DNA of 11,090 nucleotides from Bacteroidales bacterium Bact_20 (GCA_001603615.1 LUZL01000249.1:1-11090), one strand, 5' to 3'; shown: positions 1 to 7,789, counted from the first letter of the stretch. Notes: generated by a model from the sequence alone, not told the origin. Program-made: numbers and translations.

Positions 1-1151
1 AAACTACGTACACGTGTGAGCCCGTGGAGTTCTCCACTTTGTTCATATCTATAGACTGTCCCAAATTCTGCTATGCGTACAGGTAATTCTTTATATGATC
101 TAGGTTTAAAAGCATAAATCTCACAATGATGAGGACAATTCATTGGTTTTAGCATAAAATCTTCGCCTTCATTAGGTGTAGATATGGGACGAAATGAATC
201 TTTGCCATATTTCTCATAATGTCCAGATGTGATATATAATTCCTTTTGCCCAATATGTGGAGTTATTACATGTTGGTAACCATATTGCAATTGAACATTT
301 TTTAGAAATTTCTCTAATTCTTCTCTAACAATTGCACCTTTAGGCAACCACATTGGTAACCCCTGCCCTACCTTAGGGCTAAACATGAAAAGTTCTAATT
401 CTTTACCTAGTTTTCTATGATCTCTTTTCTTAGCTTCTTCTAAAAAATTAAGATATTCATCAAGCAAATCTTGTTTAGGAAAGCTAATGCCATAGATACG
501 TGTAAGCATTTGTCTATGCTCATCTCCACGCCAATAAGCTCCAGCAATATTTAATAACTTAATAGCTTTGACATATTTAGTAGATGGTAAGTGTGGTCCT
601 CTACATAAATCTACAAAATCTCCTAAATAATAAAAAGTGATTTGCTGCTCCTCTAATTCTTCTATTAATTCTAACTTGTATGCGTCATTCTTTTTCTTAA
701 AAAAATCAATAGCTTCGTCTTTTGTAACTTCTTTTCTCACAAAAGGTATGTCTAGCTTTATGATTTCTTTAATCTTTGCTTCTATTTTTTCTAAATCTTC
801 TTCAGTAACTTTATGATCACCAAAATCTATATCATAATAGAACCCCTGCTCTATGCTAGGTCCTATGCCAAATTTAGCCTGTGGGAAAAGTGAACTAATA
901 GCTGCAGCCATGATATGAGATGAGGAGTGCCAAAAAATACTTTTCCCTTCTGGATCGTCCCAAGTAAGAATCTGAATAGTAGCATCTGTGTTTATAGGTC
1001 TATTGAGATCATATAAAGTATCATTTACTTTAATAGCTAAAGCTTTATTTGACAAGCTTTGACTAATATCTTTAGCTATTTCCATACCAGTGATACCTGC
1101 AGGAAATGTTTTTTTGCTACCATCAGGAAAAGTAATCATTATCTCTCTCAT
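1..1151 (-). CDS. thrS: Threonyl-tRNA synthetase, N-terminal 383 residues (cut by window edge)
   Basis: Cytoplasmic class II aminoacyl-tRNA synthetase that charges tRNA-Thr with threonine and edits mischarged Ser-tRNA. The translation reads without a break from ATG at 1151 to the window edge. Residues 1-62 form a TGS domain (ITFPDGS near the start). Residues about 75-230 form the editing (SAD) domain, with HSSSH at 75-79 and the second metal-site pair C183/H187 in DLCRGPH. The catalytic core follows: MNCPHH with the zinc Cys at 339, then motif 2 (YRYEQSGELHGLTRVRS, 367-383). The remaining ~260 residues, including the last two zinc His, motif 3 and the anticodon-binding domain, lie outside. 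An in-frame ATG four codons in (1139) is an equally good start, because family proteins begin only a few residues before ITFPDGS. A -7 promoter element sits 23 bp upstream of 1151. All diagnostic residues in view are intact. Identification is near certain; only the start is open. Confidence 0.97.
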   Translation of the reverse strand, partial: MREIMITFPDGSKKTFPAGITGMEIAKDISQSLSNKALAIKVNDTLYDLNRPINTDATIQILTWDDPEGKSIFWHSSSHIMAAAISSLFPQAKFGIGPSIEQGFYYDIDFGDHKVTEEDLEKIEAKIKEIIKLDIPFVRKEVTKDEAIDFFKKKNDAYKLELIEELEEQQITFYYLGDFVDLCRGPHLPSTKYVKAIKLLNIAGAYWRGDEHRQMLTRIYGISFPKQDLLDEYLNFLEEAKKRDHRKLGKELELFMFSPKVGQGLPMWLPKGAIVREELEKFLKNVQLQYGYQHVITPHIGQKELYITSGHYEKYGKDSFRPISTPNEGEDFMLKPMNCPHHCEIYAFKPRSYKELPVRIAEFGTVYRYEQSGELHGLTRVRS

Positions 1152-1174
1152 ATCTTTTTTCAAAAAAATATTTG

Positions 1175-1182
1175 CAAAATTA
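1175..1182 (-). promoter_or_regulatory. Bacteroidota-type -7 element of the thrS promoter
   Basis: Minus-strand TAATTTTG is a perfect match to the TAnnTTTG consensus for the major sigma factor of Bacteroidota, and it continues into TTTGCAAA. It lies 23 bp before the ATG at 1151. No clear TTTG-type -33 box is seen at the expected spacing. A weak 7-bp AT-only inverted repeat (1184-1190/1196-1202) sits just upstream and is probably compositional. Confidence 0.6.
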
Positions 1183-1326
1183 ATTCAATTTTTTTAATTG
1201 AAAATAAAACATATATTAAAAAATATCATATAGTGCCAAAGAAGCTTTCACAATAAATTAGTCAAATATTTTAGTTATACACTTATAAGCATTCATTAAG
1301 AGGAAGAAATTATTAGTAATCAAACA

Positions 1327-2301
1327 TTATTTTGTTAAACCAGGAACAGGTATTTCTAATTTTTTACTAATAGCTATAAGCATTTCTTTAGTCATACGAG
1401 CTAGATCATAGTCTGGTTGCCATCCCCACTCTTCTCTAGCACAGCTATCATCTATAGATTGTGGCCAGCTATCAGCTATAGCTTGTCTGAAATCTGGTTT
1501 ATATTCTATTTTAAACTCTGGAATATATTTTCTGATCTCTGCAGCTAACTCATCTGGCGTGAAGCTCATAGCTGTTACATTGAAATCTGCATGATGTTTT
1601 AGTTTACTACCATCAGCTTCCATGAGCATAATAGTAGCTTTTATACAATCTGGCATAAACATCATAGGTAGTCTAGTATCTGCTTGCAAAAAGCAATTGT
1701 AAAATTTATTTTTCACTGCTTCATAAAAAATTTCAACAGCATAGTCTGTAGTACCGCCCCCAGGAAGAGTTACGCTACTAATGATACCAGGATATCTCAT
1801 CCCTCGTACATCCACACCAAATTTATTGAAATAATAATTACCTAAAAGTTCTCCAGATACTTTAGTAATACCATACATCGTCGTTGGTTGTAATATTGTA
1901 TCCTGCGGAGTATTTACTCTGGGAGTAGTAGGACCAAAAACTGCTATAGAGCTAGGTACAAACACTCTCTCTAATTTCAATTCTCTTGCTACCTCTAGAG
2001 TATTGATTAACCCATTAATATTAGTATCCCAAGCTTTTAATGGATCCTGCTCGCCTTTAGCAGATAAAATAGCAGCTAAATTAATGATAGTACTTATATT
2101 GTAATCTCTACAAATCTCTTTAAATTTATCAGTATTTCTCACATCTAACTGTACATATGGTCCAGCTTGTGCTAAATCATCAGGTAATGGAGTACGATTA
2201 TATGCTAAAACTACATTCTCATTACCATACTTTTCTCGTAATGCGGGTGTGAGCTCAGAACCTATCTGCCCAGCAGCACCTATAACTAATATTTTATTCA
2301 T
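1327..2301 (-). CDS. tdh: L-threonine 3-dehydrogenase, short-chain dehydrogenase type
   Basis: Predicted cytoplasmic NAD-dependent enzyme oxidising L-threonine to 2-amino-3-oxobutyrate, the first step of threonine breakdown to glycine and acetyl-CoA. The 324-residue length fits the extended SDR (GalE-like) threonine dehydrogenases, not the zinc-dependent MDR enzyme of E. coli. The Rossmann dinucleotide loop is GAAGQIG (8-14). The catalytic Ser lies in VPSSIAVFG (117/118), and the Tyr-Lys pair is Y143/K147 in YGITK. The segments GTTDYAVEIFYEA (183-195) and ADTRLPMMFMPD (207-218) are hallmarks of this subgroup and separate it from sugar epimerases. It is monocistronic: thrS lies 175 bp downstream with its own promoter motif, and the HD gene is divergent. 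The partner enzyme Kbl (glycine C-acetyltransferase) is not in the window. I see no terminator hairpin after the stop. The alternative, a generic NAD-dependent epimerase, is less likely. Confidence 0.92.
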   Translation of the reverse strand: MNKILVIGAAGQIGSELTPALREKYGNENVVLAYNRTPLPDDLAQAGPYVQLDVRNTDKFKEICRDYNISTIINLAAILSAKGEQDPLKAWDTNINGLINTLEVARELKLERVFVPSSIAVFGPTTPRVNTPQDTILQPTTMYGITKVSGELLGNYYFNKFGVDVRGMRYPGIISSVTLPGGGTTDYAVEIFYEAVKNKFYNCFLQADTRLPMMFMPDCIKATIMLMEADGSKLKHHADFNVTAMSFTPDELAAEIRKYIPEFKIEYKPDFRQAIADSWPQSIDDSCAREEWGWQPDYDLARMTKEMLIAISKKLEIPVPGLTK

Positions 2302-2319
2302 AGTTTTTTATTTTTTTTG

Positions 2320-2327
2320 CAAACTTA
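2320..2327 (-). promoter_or_regulatory. -7 element of the tdh promoter
   Basis: Minus-strand TAAGTTTG matches TAnnTTTG exactly and continues as TTTGCAAA. It lies 18 bp before the tdh ATG. A TTTG occurs about 24 bp further upstream (minus strand, near 2352-2355), slightly farther than the usual -33 spacing. Confidence 0.6.
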
Positions 2328-2373
2328 CATTAAAAAAATTAATTTTTTATTCAAATCATATCATAAATTATCA

Positions 2374-2381
2374 TATTTTTG
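2374..2381 (+). promoter_or_regulatory. -7 element of the HD-domain gene promoter
   Basis: TATTTTTG matches TAnnTTTG exactly and lies 20 bp before the ATG at 2402. It supports the internal start of the downstream gene, because the longer in-frame ORF (from 2249) would have to be transcribed through this element and through the tdh promoter. No good -33 box is seen. Confidence 0.55.
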
Positions 2382-2401
2382 TATTATTAAATAAAAAATT
2401 T

Positions 2402-3625
2402 ATGAGATTAAATAAAGTAATAAATGATCCAATTTATGAATTTATACCGATCCCAGATGAGATAATTCTTTCACTAATAGACCATCCATATTTTCAGAGA
2501 TTAACTAGAATAAAACAATTAGGTTTTTCATATTTAGTTTTTCCCGGTGCACATCATACTAGATTTGCTCATAGTCTAGGAGCCATGTATTTAATGCAAA
2601 GAGCACTGGAACAATTAAATGAGCAGAGTATCTATATAGATGATAAAACATATTTGTCTAGTCTAATAGCAATACTACTACACGATATCGGACATGGACC
2701 CTTCTCTCATACACTAGAGGCTTTACTTGCTGACAACATTTCTCACGAGTTTATTACAAACTTAGCTATGAAAAAATTAGAAAAATCCTATGGAGAACCA
2801 CTAAACACTGCTAGACAAATTTTTAATGATAGCTACCCAGTTAAATTTTATCATCAGCTAGTATCTAGCCAATTAGATATGGATAGACTTGACTATCTCA
2901 CACGCGATAGCTTCTATACTGGTGTGAGTGAAGGGATCATCAATACTCAACGCATCATTTATATGCTCACTTTGACTGCTGATGGCGACCTAGGCATCCT
3001 AGCCAAAGGAATTTACTCTATTGAAAAATTTATAATCGCCAGAAAAATAATGTATTGGCAAGTGTACTATCACAAAACTACTATGGCTGCTGATGAGATG
3101 CTATATCAAGTAATTAAAAGAGCTAAATATTTATCTCAGAATGGTGATAAAATACCAGCCACTGAACCATTAGAATATTTTCTTAAATATAACGACAAAA
3201 AATTCAGCGAAGATGATTTAGATGTCTTCATGCAATTAGATGACTACGATGTGATGACAGCACTTAAAATGTGGTGCGATCACGATGATATAATATTGCA
3301 ACTATTATCTCGTAAACTTTTGAATAGAAATCTTTTCAGATGTATTATACAAAATAATAATCCCATAACTGAAACTGAAAGGATGAAAATTTTGAAACAA
3401 AAAATTCTAAAAAATTACAAAATTGATAAAAATGATTTACCTTACTTGATAAGCATTAGAGAAATAGAAAATCAAGCTTATACTCCACTAAAAGACCAAA
3501 TCAATTTAGTATATAAAAATGGCGAGGTCAAAGACATTTCTAGTGTATCTGATCAATTTAATACGGAATTATTTCCCAATGATACAATGAAATATTTTTT
3601 ATTTTATCCTAAAGAAATAGAATAA
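2402..3625 (+). CDS. HD-domain phosphohydrolase, dGTPase/SAMHD1-like (COG1078 type)
   Basis: Predicted metal-dependent phosphohydrolase of 407 residues. The HD signature is complete: H57 in RFAHSLG, H94-D95 in LLHDIGHGPFSH, and a distal Asp (D161 or D164) in SQLDMDRLDYLTRDS. This H..HD..D arrangement with DRLDYLxRDS is typical of the family related to dNTP triphosphohydrolases; the natural substrate of bacterial COG1078 members is usually not known. An in-frame extension back to 2249 exists, but it overlaps the tdh coding start and both promoters. The extension is also low-complexity and hydrophobic, so ATG 2402 (MRLNKVINDPIYEF) is chosen, which begins right at the conserved domain. The C-terminal part after about residue 250 is divergent and charged. 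The gene converges on mreD with only 12 bp between stops. From memory, in many Bacteroidota this gene sits beside lpxD-lpxC; here it does not. Confidence 0.88.
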   Translation: MRLNKVINDPIYEFIPIPDEIILSLIDHPYFQRLTRIKQLGFSYLVFPGAHHTRFAHSLGAMYLMQRALEQLNEQSIYIDDKTYLSSLIAILLHDIGHGPFSHTLEALLADNISHEFITNLAMKKLEKSYGEPLNTARQIFNDSYPVKFYHQLVSSQLDMDRLDYLTRDSFYTGVSEGIINTQRIIYMLTLTADGDLGILAKGIYSIEKFIIARKIMYWQVYYHKTTMAADEMLYQVIKRAKYLSQNGDKIPATEPLEYFLKYNDKKFSEDDLDVFMQLDDYDVMTALKMWCDHDDIILQLLSRKLLNRNLFRCIIQNNNPITETERMKILKQKILKNYKIDKNDLPYLISIREIENQAYTPLKDQINLVYKNGEVKDISSVSDQFNTELFPNDTMKYFLFYPKEIE

Positions 3626-3637
3626 ATTAATAGGTAT

Positions 3638-4171
3638 TTATAAATTTTTCTCTTTTACTTTATGAAATAATAAAGATCTCAATAGCTCAGCTAAGCAAAT
3701 AAATATTATAGTAAAGACTATTTCTTCAAAAATAAAAAATATCCTAATATACATCCAAGTAGATAAATAGTTTAATATGTTCACTATAAAAGTAAATATA
3801 GTGGAAAAAATAATAATATAAATCAAAAAACTTCTCCAGCCTAATAAATCTGTATTTGCATACAATGGAGTATCATTTTTATTGAATCTATAATATTGTG
3901 GTAATAAAAAATAATAATGCTGGATAAACATAATGACTACTGTCGCAAAAGCATATAATCCATATGTATAAGTAAATAAATCTCTCAATATACCTATTAA
4001 AAAAGCTATAAATATTAAATAAGTTTTATTGATATTAAATGGTATCAAGCACAAAACAATATAAATAAATAAATTTATTTGCACTCCATAAGAAAGAGGT
4101 AAATGATCTAAGATAAAAACCTGAATTAAAAAAATTAAAATTACGAAAAATACTTTCTTAATAGATGACAT
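3638..4171 (-). CDS. mreD: Rod-shape-determining membrane protein MreD
   Basis: Small inner-membrane subunit of the elongasome that links MreC and MreB to peptidoglycan synthesis. The 177-residue protein is almost entirely hydrophobic, with about six predicted membrane spans (roughly 5-22, 31-46, 50-67, 70-89, 113-134, 145-166). The segment FLIGILRDLFTYTYGLYA (57-74) resembles the conserved GLxxDxFxxxxxGxxA patch of MreD. The sequence is otherwise poorly conserved, as is normal for the family, so position carries much of the evidence: it starts 3 bp after the mreC stop and is the third gene of the mre set. It is the last gene of the operon, its stop facing the HD-domain gene 12 bp away. The genes that usually follow in this phylum, mrdA (PBP2) and rodA, are absent here. 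No Shine-Dalgarno sequence is visible, so translation is probably coupled to mreC. Confidence 0.9.
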   Translation of the reverse strand: MSSIKKVFFVILIFLIQVFILDHLPLSYGVQINLFIYIVLCLIPFNINKTYLIFIAFLIGILRDLFTYTYGLYAFATVVIMFIQHYYFLLPQYYRFNKNDTPLYANTDLLGWRSFLIYIIIFSTIFTFIVNILNYLSTWMYIRIFFIFEEIVFTIIFICLAELLRSLLFHKVKEKNL

Positions 4172-4174
4172 GAA

Positions 4175-5002
4175 TTATTTATTTTGGTTTAGAAAAAATA
4201 TTTGATCACTATCTTTAAAAGTAACCACATAAACGAAATATACTCTGAAAAAATTTTCTAAATAATTAAATCGGTAAGACAAAGATTGATTGTCTTGATT
4301 AAAATGCCTAGAAGTGATAATACCGATTGGAATATTTGGTGGGAAAAAAGTGGAGTAGTTACTAGTATATATAGTATCGCCTATATTAATTTTAATAGAA
4401 AATGGCACATTAATTACTTCACCAGTACCTATATTTTTGCCATCCCATTTAGCGATACCTACATAATTATTATCTATAGCAGCAGAGATTTTGACATCAG
4501 GATGCATATACGTTTTTACTAAAGAATATCTCTCAGACACAGAGCTTATAATACCTATAATACCATTCGGAGTAAAGACACCACTATTTTCGCTAATGCC
4601 ATCTCTTCTTCCCTTATCTATAACAGCATAATTCTTAGCTTCGTGTATAGTCATAGAAATTAATCTAGCTGGCAAAAATGAATATAAATTTTCTAACGAA
4701 TCGGGAATTAAAAAAACACTATCAGATACGGCAATACATTTTATGTTTTCAGAATTATGTAATCTATCATTTAGATACAAATTCTCTTTTAATAAAGCTT
4801 CATTTTCTTTTTTAAGAAAAAAATAATGAGATACACTACTAATTACTTTATTTAATGGTGAAACTATTACAGATGATAATTTAAAAAAATATGCTTTATT
4901 AATTTCTGAATTATAAATAAAAAGCCAAAGGGAGAATAGAGATAAAATCAAAAAAGAAATAATAAAATTATTTTTTTTTAAAAATCTAAACCAGCTCGAC
5001 AT
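4175..5002 (-). CDS. mreC: Rod-shape-determining protein MreC
   Basis: Periplasmic scaffold protein of the elongasome, anchored in the inner membrane. Of 275 residues, 12-30 form a single N-terminal transmembrane helix after a short basic cytoplasmic tail. Residues about 60-85 form a Lys/Glu/Leu-rich coiled coil used for dimerisation. Residues about 90-262 form the double beta-barrel domain, with family signatures NYAVIDKGRRDGI (124-136), GVFTPNGIIGIISSVS (141-156) and a following YSLVKTYMHPDVKISAAI (159-176). The length is within the family range. The gene begins 3 bp after mreB and ends 3 bp before mreD, so the three are certainly cotranscribed and probably translationally coupled. The short tail after the second barrel (ends FLNQNK) lacks the long low-complexity extension seen in some homologues. 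Assignment is firm from both sequence and context. Confidence 0.95.
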   Translation of the reverse strand: MSSWFRFLKKNNFIISFLILSLFSLWLFIYNSEINKAYFFKLSSVIVSPLNKVISSVSHYFFLKKENEALLKENLYLNDRLHNSENIKCIAVSDSVFLIPDSLENLYSFLPARLISMTIHEAKNYAVIDKGRRDGISENSGVFTPNGIIGIISSVSERYSLVKTYMHPDVKISAAIDNNYVGIAKWDGKNIGTGEVINVPFSIKINIGDTIYTSNYSTFFPPNIPIGIITSRHFNQDNQSLSYRFNYLENFFRVYFVYVVTFKDSDQIFFLNQNK

Positions 5003-5005
5003 GGA

Positions 5006-6025
5006 TTAAATAAGGAAAGGGAATTTATTAAAATTTTTAAGTGCTATACTAGTACCTCGAGCTACTGCTAATAGGGGATCATCACCTAGCTGTACTTTTA
5101 GTTTTATTCTAGAAGATAACCTTTTATCTAATCCACGAAGTAAGGAGCTACCACCAGTGAGAAAAATACCATTTTGTAAAATATCTGCAGACAATTCTGG
5201 TGGAGTATTTTCTAAAGCATTAATAACCGTCTCTTCTATTTTAGAAATAGTTTTATCTAAAGCGTGAGCTATCTCTTCGTGATTAACTACAACAGAACGA
5301 GGTATACCAGTGATAATGTCTCTTCCATTTACTTCTATAGGGTCAGGTGGATTTTCTATATTAGGTATTGCAGCACCTACATTTATTTTTATACGTTCAG
5401 CTGTTCTCTCGCCTATGCTAAGATTATGAGCACGTCTCATATAATCTTGGATATCTTCATTGAGTTCTGTACCACCAATTCTTATACTCTTATTGCTAAT
5501 GATACCACCCAGAGCTATCACTGCTACCTCAGTAGTACCACCACCAATATCCACTACCATATTACCTGTATTATCTAAAACATCTATACCTATACCTAAT
5601 GCTGCTGCCATAGGCTCGTGAATTAGTTTTACTTCTTTAGCACCAGCTTGCTCAGCAGAATCATGCACAGCTCTCATCTCTACCTCTGTTATACCACTAG
5701 GTATACCTATTACCATGCGATAACTATAATTAATAATAGTATTTTTCCAAGGTATCATTTTAATAAATTCTCTAATCATTATCTCAGCAGCATAGAAATC
5801 TGCTATTACACCATCTCTCAATGGAATAATAGTCTTTATATTCTCATGAGTTTTGCCATGCATCATCATAGCTTTTTTGCCAACAGCCATCACATTATTT
5901 GTAGTATTCTCTATAGCTACTATGGAGGGCTCATTTACTACTACTTTATCATTATACATGATAACTGTATTAGCTGTACCTAGATCTATTGCAATTTCTT
6001 TTGTTAAAAAATTAAATAAAGCCAT
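5006..6025 (-). CDS. mreB: Actin-like rod-shape protein MreB
   Basis: Bacterial actin homologue that forms membrane-associated ATP-dependent filaments guiding lateral wall synthesis. At 339 residues it is full length. Actin-fold nucleotide motifs are all present: phosphate-1 loop IAIDLGTANT (11-20), phosphate-2 loop VVDIGGGTTEVAV (157-169), and the adenosine loop GIFLTGGSSLLRGL (286-299). HEPMAAALGIGI (136-147) and RIGGTELNEDI (182-192) are further MreB hallmarks. The N-terminus (MALFNFL) has the amphipathic, membrane-touching character expected in MreB. The start is well placed: 17 bp after the purH stop and 5 bp after AAAGGA, one of the few Shine-Dalgarno-like sites in the window. The gene leads the mreBCD trio but appears to be driven mainly by the purH promoter, as no TAnnTTTG motif occurs in the 17 bp gap. 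Confidence 0.98.
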   Translation of the reverse strand: MALFNFLTKEIAIDLGTANTVIMYNDKVVVNEPSIVAIENTTNNVMAVGKKAMMMHGKTHENIKTIIPLRDGVIADFYAAEIMIREFIKMIPWKNTIINYSYRMVIGIPSGITEVEMRAVHDSAEQAGAKEVKLIHEPMAAALGIGIDVLDNTGNMVVDIGGGTTEVAVIALGGIISNKSIRIGGTELNEDIQDYMRRAHNLSIGERTAERIKINVGAAIPNIENPPDPIEVNGRDIITGIPRSVVVNHEEIAHALDKTISKIEETVINALENTPPELSADILQNGIFLTGGSSLLRGLDKRLSSRIKLKVQLGDDPLLAVARGTSIALKNFNKFPFLI

Positions 6026-6030
6026 CTTTT

Positions 6031-6036
6031 TCCTTT
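6031..6036 (-). promoter_or_regulatory. Shine-Dalgarno-like site before mreB
   Basis: Minus-strand AAAGGA lies 5 nt before the mreB ATG. It stands out because most other starts here (thrS, purH, mreC, mreD, ricT) have no purine-rich site, in line with the weak use of Shine-Dalgarno pairing in Bacteroidota. It may raise mreB translation inside the purH transcript. Confidence 0.5.
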
Positions 6037-6042
6037 ATTATT

Positions 6043-7566
6043 TTAATGTTTAAAATTCCTAATTTTTGTAAATGACAAAATTATATCATTTTTTTGACAA
6101 AAAGATATAATATCTTTATCATGAATGGAACCACCTGGTTCTACAACAGCGATAATGCCATTATTATAAGCTAAATCTACACTATCAGCAAACGGGAAAA
6201 ATCCATCACTAGCTAATATAGCACCATTGAGATTATGACCATAAGTTTTAGCTTTATCAATAGCTAATTTTGTGGCATCTACCCTACTAGGTTGTCCACA
6301 GCCCATTCCGAGCAACTGTTTGTCTTTGACAATTGCTATAGCATTAGATTTTAAATATTTAGCAATGGTCACTCCCATGGCCATGTCTTCTTCCAATTTA
6401 TTATTAAATTTATCATTTTTCACGATCCATTCCCATTCAGATGGATCTGGAATGTAATCATCTCTCTGCTGTACTAAACTACCACCTAGCACACTACGCC
6501 AAAGCCAATTATTGGGTTTAGTATCTGAGATAGACAACAAAATCCTATTTTTTTTAATTGATAATTTTTCTATTTGACCTTCTGAAAAGCTAGGTACTAT
6601 GAGGACTTCAAAAAATAAGCTATTTAATTTATCAATAGTATCATCATCTATGGGAGTATTAAATGCAAATATACCACCATAAGCAGAAACAGGATCACCA
6701 GCTAAAGCTTTTTCAAAAGCTTCTGCTGGCCTATTACCTATAGCTGCACCACAAGGATTAGTGTGTTTCACTATGACACATGCTGGCTTAGGAAGTTCAC
6801 TCACTAATAACCATGCACTATCTATATCTAAATAATTATTATATGACAAATCCTTCCCATTATGTTTTTCGTATCTCATGCTGCCATCATTCAGATAAAA
6901 TGCCTGCTGATGAGGATTCTCACCATATCTGAGAGGTTTAACTATATTTTCATCAGATAAATCATTTTCTTTTCCCATATAAGGCAGAGAAAACCAATTA
7001 AATATCGCAGCATCATACATCATAGCAGTTGCGAATGCATGTGTAGCAAAAAGTCGTCTGTCATCTTCTATACTGTATCCATTTTTTATACATTCAAAAA
7101 AATGCTGATAATCTCTACTATCAGCAGCTACTAAAACATCTTTAAAATTTTTAGCTGCAGCTCTTATGAGAGTAATGCCACCAATATCTATTTTCTCTAT
7201 TATTTCATCCTCATCAGTTGAATTTTTAACAGTATCTACAAAAGGATATAGATCCACTAGGACTGCGTCTATTTCTGGCAAATTATATTTAATAGCTTCT
7301 TTTTTATCATTTTCATTATCTCTTCTCATCAATATTGCTCCCATAATAGCTGGATGAAGAGTTTTCACTCTACCATCTAAAAGTGCTGGATAATTAGTCA
7401 ATGTATCTATTTCTATTACACTTATACCATTTTCATTAAGAAAATTACTAGTACCACCGGTGCTCACAATTTTACCATTATAATTTTTTAAAATATCTAA
7501 ATAAGGTAAAAGTAAATTTTTATTATAAACAGAAATTAATAGTGAATTTATTGCTTTAAGAGACAT
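6043..7566 (-). CDS. purH: Bifunctional AICAR transformylase / IMP cyclohydrolase
   Basis: Catalyses the last two steps of de novo purine synthesis: formylation of AICAR with 10-formyl-THF, then ring closure to IMP. All 507 residues are present. The N-terminal MGS-like cyclohydrolase domain (about 1-195) has STGGT (35-39), GRVKTLHP (65-72, Lys68), DLYPF (105-109, Tyr107), and IDIGGITLIRAAAKN (126-140, Asp127 and Lys139). The transformylase domain has RYGENPHQ (213-220), the catalytic KHTNPCGAA (267-275), GDPVSAYGG (290-298), GQPSRVDA (424-431) and ASDGFFPF (452-459). The C-terminus ends in TKIRNFKH, where relatives usually read TGxRHFxH, a mild deviation. It is the first gene of the purH-mreBCD operon, an arrangement common in Bacteroidota. 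The ATG is only 8 bp downstream of a perfect -7 element, so the transcript may be leaderless or nearly so. Confidence 0.98.
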   Translation of the reverse strand: MSLKAINSLLISVYNKNLLLPYLDILKNYNGKIVSTGGTSNFLNENGISVIEIDTLTNYPALLDGRVKTLHPAIMGAILMRRDNENDKKEAIKYNLPEIDAVLVDLYPFVDTVKNSTDEDEIIEKIDIGGITLIRAAAKNFKDVLVAADSRDYQHFFECIKNGYSIEDDRRLFATHAFATAMMYDAAIFNWFSLPYMGKENDLSDENIVKPLRYGENPHQQAFYLNDGSMRYEKHNGKDLSYNNYLDIDSAWLLVSELPKPACVIVKHTNPCGAAIGNRPAEAFEKALAGDPVSAYGGIFAFNTPIDDDTIDKLNSLFFEVLIVPSFSEGQIEKLSIKKNRILLSISDTKPNNWLWRSVLGGSLVQQRDDYIPDPSEWEWIVKNDKFNNKLEEDMAMGVTIAKYLKSNAIAIVKDKQLLGMGCGQPSRVDATKLAIDKAKTYGHNLNGAILASDGFFPFADSVDLAYNNGIIAVVEPGGSIHDKDIISFCQKNDIILSFTKIRNFKH

Positions 7567-7574
7567 TTTTTTTG

Positions 7575-7582
7575 CAAAATTA
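7575..7582 (-). promoter_or_regulatory. -7 element of the purH-mreBCD promoter
   Basis: Minus-strand TAATTTTG, a perfect TAnnTTTG, is followed by C, seven A residues and the purH ATG. Only 8 bp separate the element from the start codon, so transcription would begin within a few bases of the ATG. It again forms TTTGCAAA. Confidence 0.6.
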
Positions 7583-7728
7583 AAAATAAAAAATGTTATT
7601 TAAAACTGAAATTATAAACATTTTTGTATTTTGATCACAATTAATTTAATTTTAAGAAAGATAAAAAAAATTTGTAGCAACACCAATAAATAATTTTTTA
7701 ATAAAACACTAATAATTCATTATAAACA

Positions 7729-7761
7729 AAAAGTTTCGTAGAAAATCGCTACGAAACTTTT
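7729..7761 (-). terminator. Intrinsic terminator after the eRF1-like gene
   Basis: A perfect 13-bp inverted repeat (AAAAGTTTCGTAG at 7729-7741 and its complement at 7749-7761) encloses a 7-nt loop. Read on the minus strand, the stem is followed by a T-rich run (the stem's own T tail, then TGTTTATAA). It begins 28 bp after the stop of the gene at 7790-8986. It is the strongest hairpin in the window and separates that gene from the purH promoter. Complementary A and T tails make it potentially bidirectional, but no plus-strand gene feeds it. The rest of the gap 7583-7728 is AT-rich with nothing recognisable beyond a weak 7-bp repeat (7591-7597/7617-7623). Confidence 0.85.
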
Positions 7762-7789
7762 AAGATATTAAATTATATCAAAAAAAATA

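Noticed and set aside
1184..1202. Inverted repeat TTCAATT-N5-AATTGAA near thrS as a terminator for tdh
   Set aside because: The stem is short, has one G-C pair, lacks a following T run on the minus strand, and sits next to the thrS promoter.
1059..1256. 65-codon plus-strand frame crossing the thrS start and its upstream region
   Set aside because: It is antisense to the conserved thrS N-terminus and its promoter, with no start signal of its own and no recognisable domain.
2249..2401. In-frame N-terminal extension of the HD-domain protein
   Set aside because: It overlaps the start of tdh and both divergent promoters and encodes a low-complexity hydrophobic stretch. The conserved domain begins at ATG 2402, 20 bp after a -7 element.
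5264..5983. Plus-strand open frames opposite mreB, and similar ones opposite mreC, purH, the eRF1-like gene and ricT
   Set aside because: They lie entirely or almost entirely antisense to well-conserved genes, are rich in Tyr/Ser/Ile/His as expected of antisense reading, and match no family I know.
7516..7536. PurH reads SVYNKNL where many homologues have SVSDKTG near the substrate-binding loop
   Set aside because: Bacteroidota PurH proteins commonly read SVYxK here, so this is a lineage form rather than a lost active site. All catalytic residues are present.
7628..7645. Palindromic TGATCA with flanks resembling a CRP/FNR half-site upstream of purH
   Set aside because: Only a short match without the spaced symmetric arms of such sites; a chance match in AT-rich DNA is likely.
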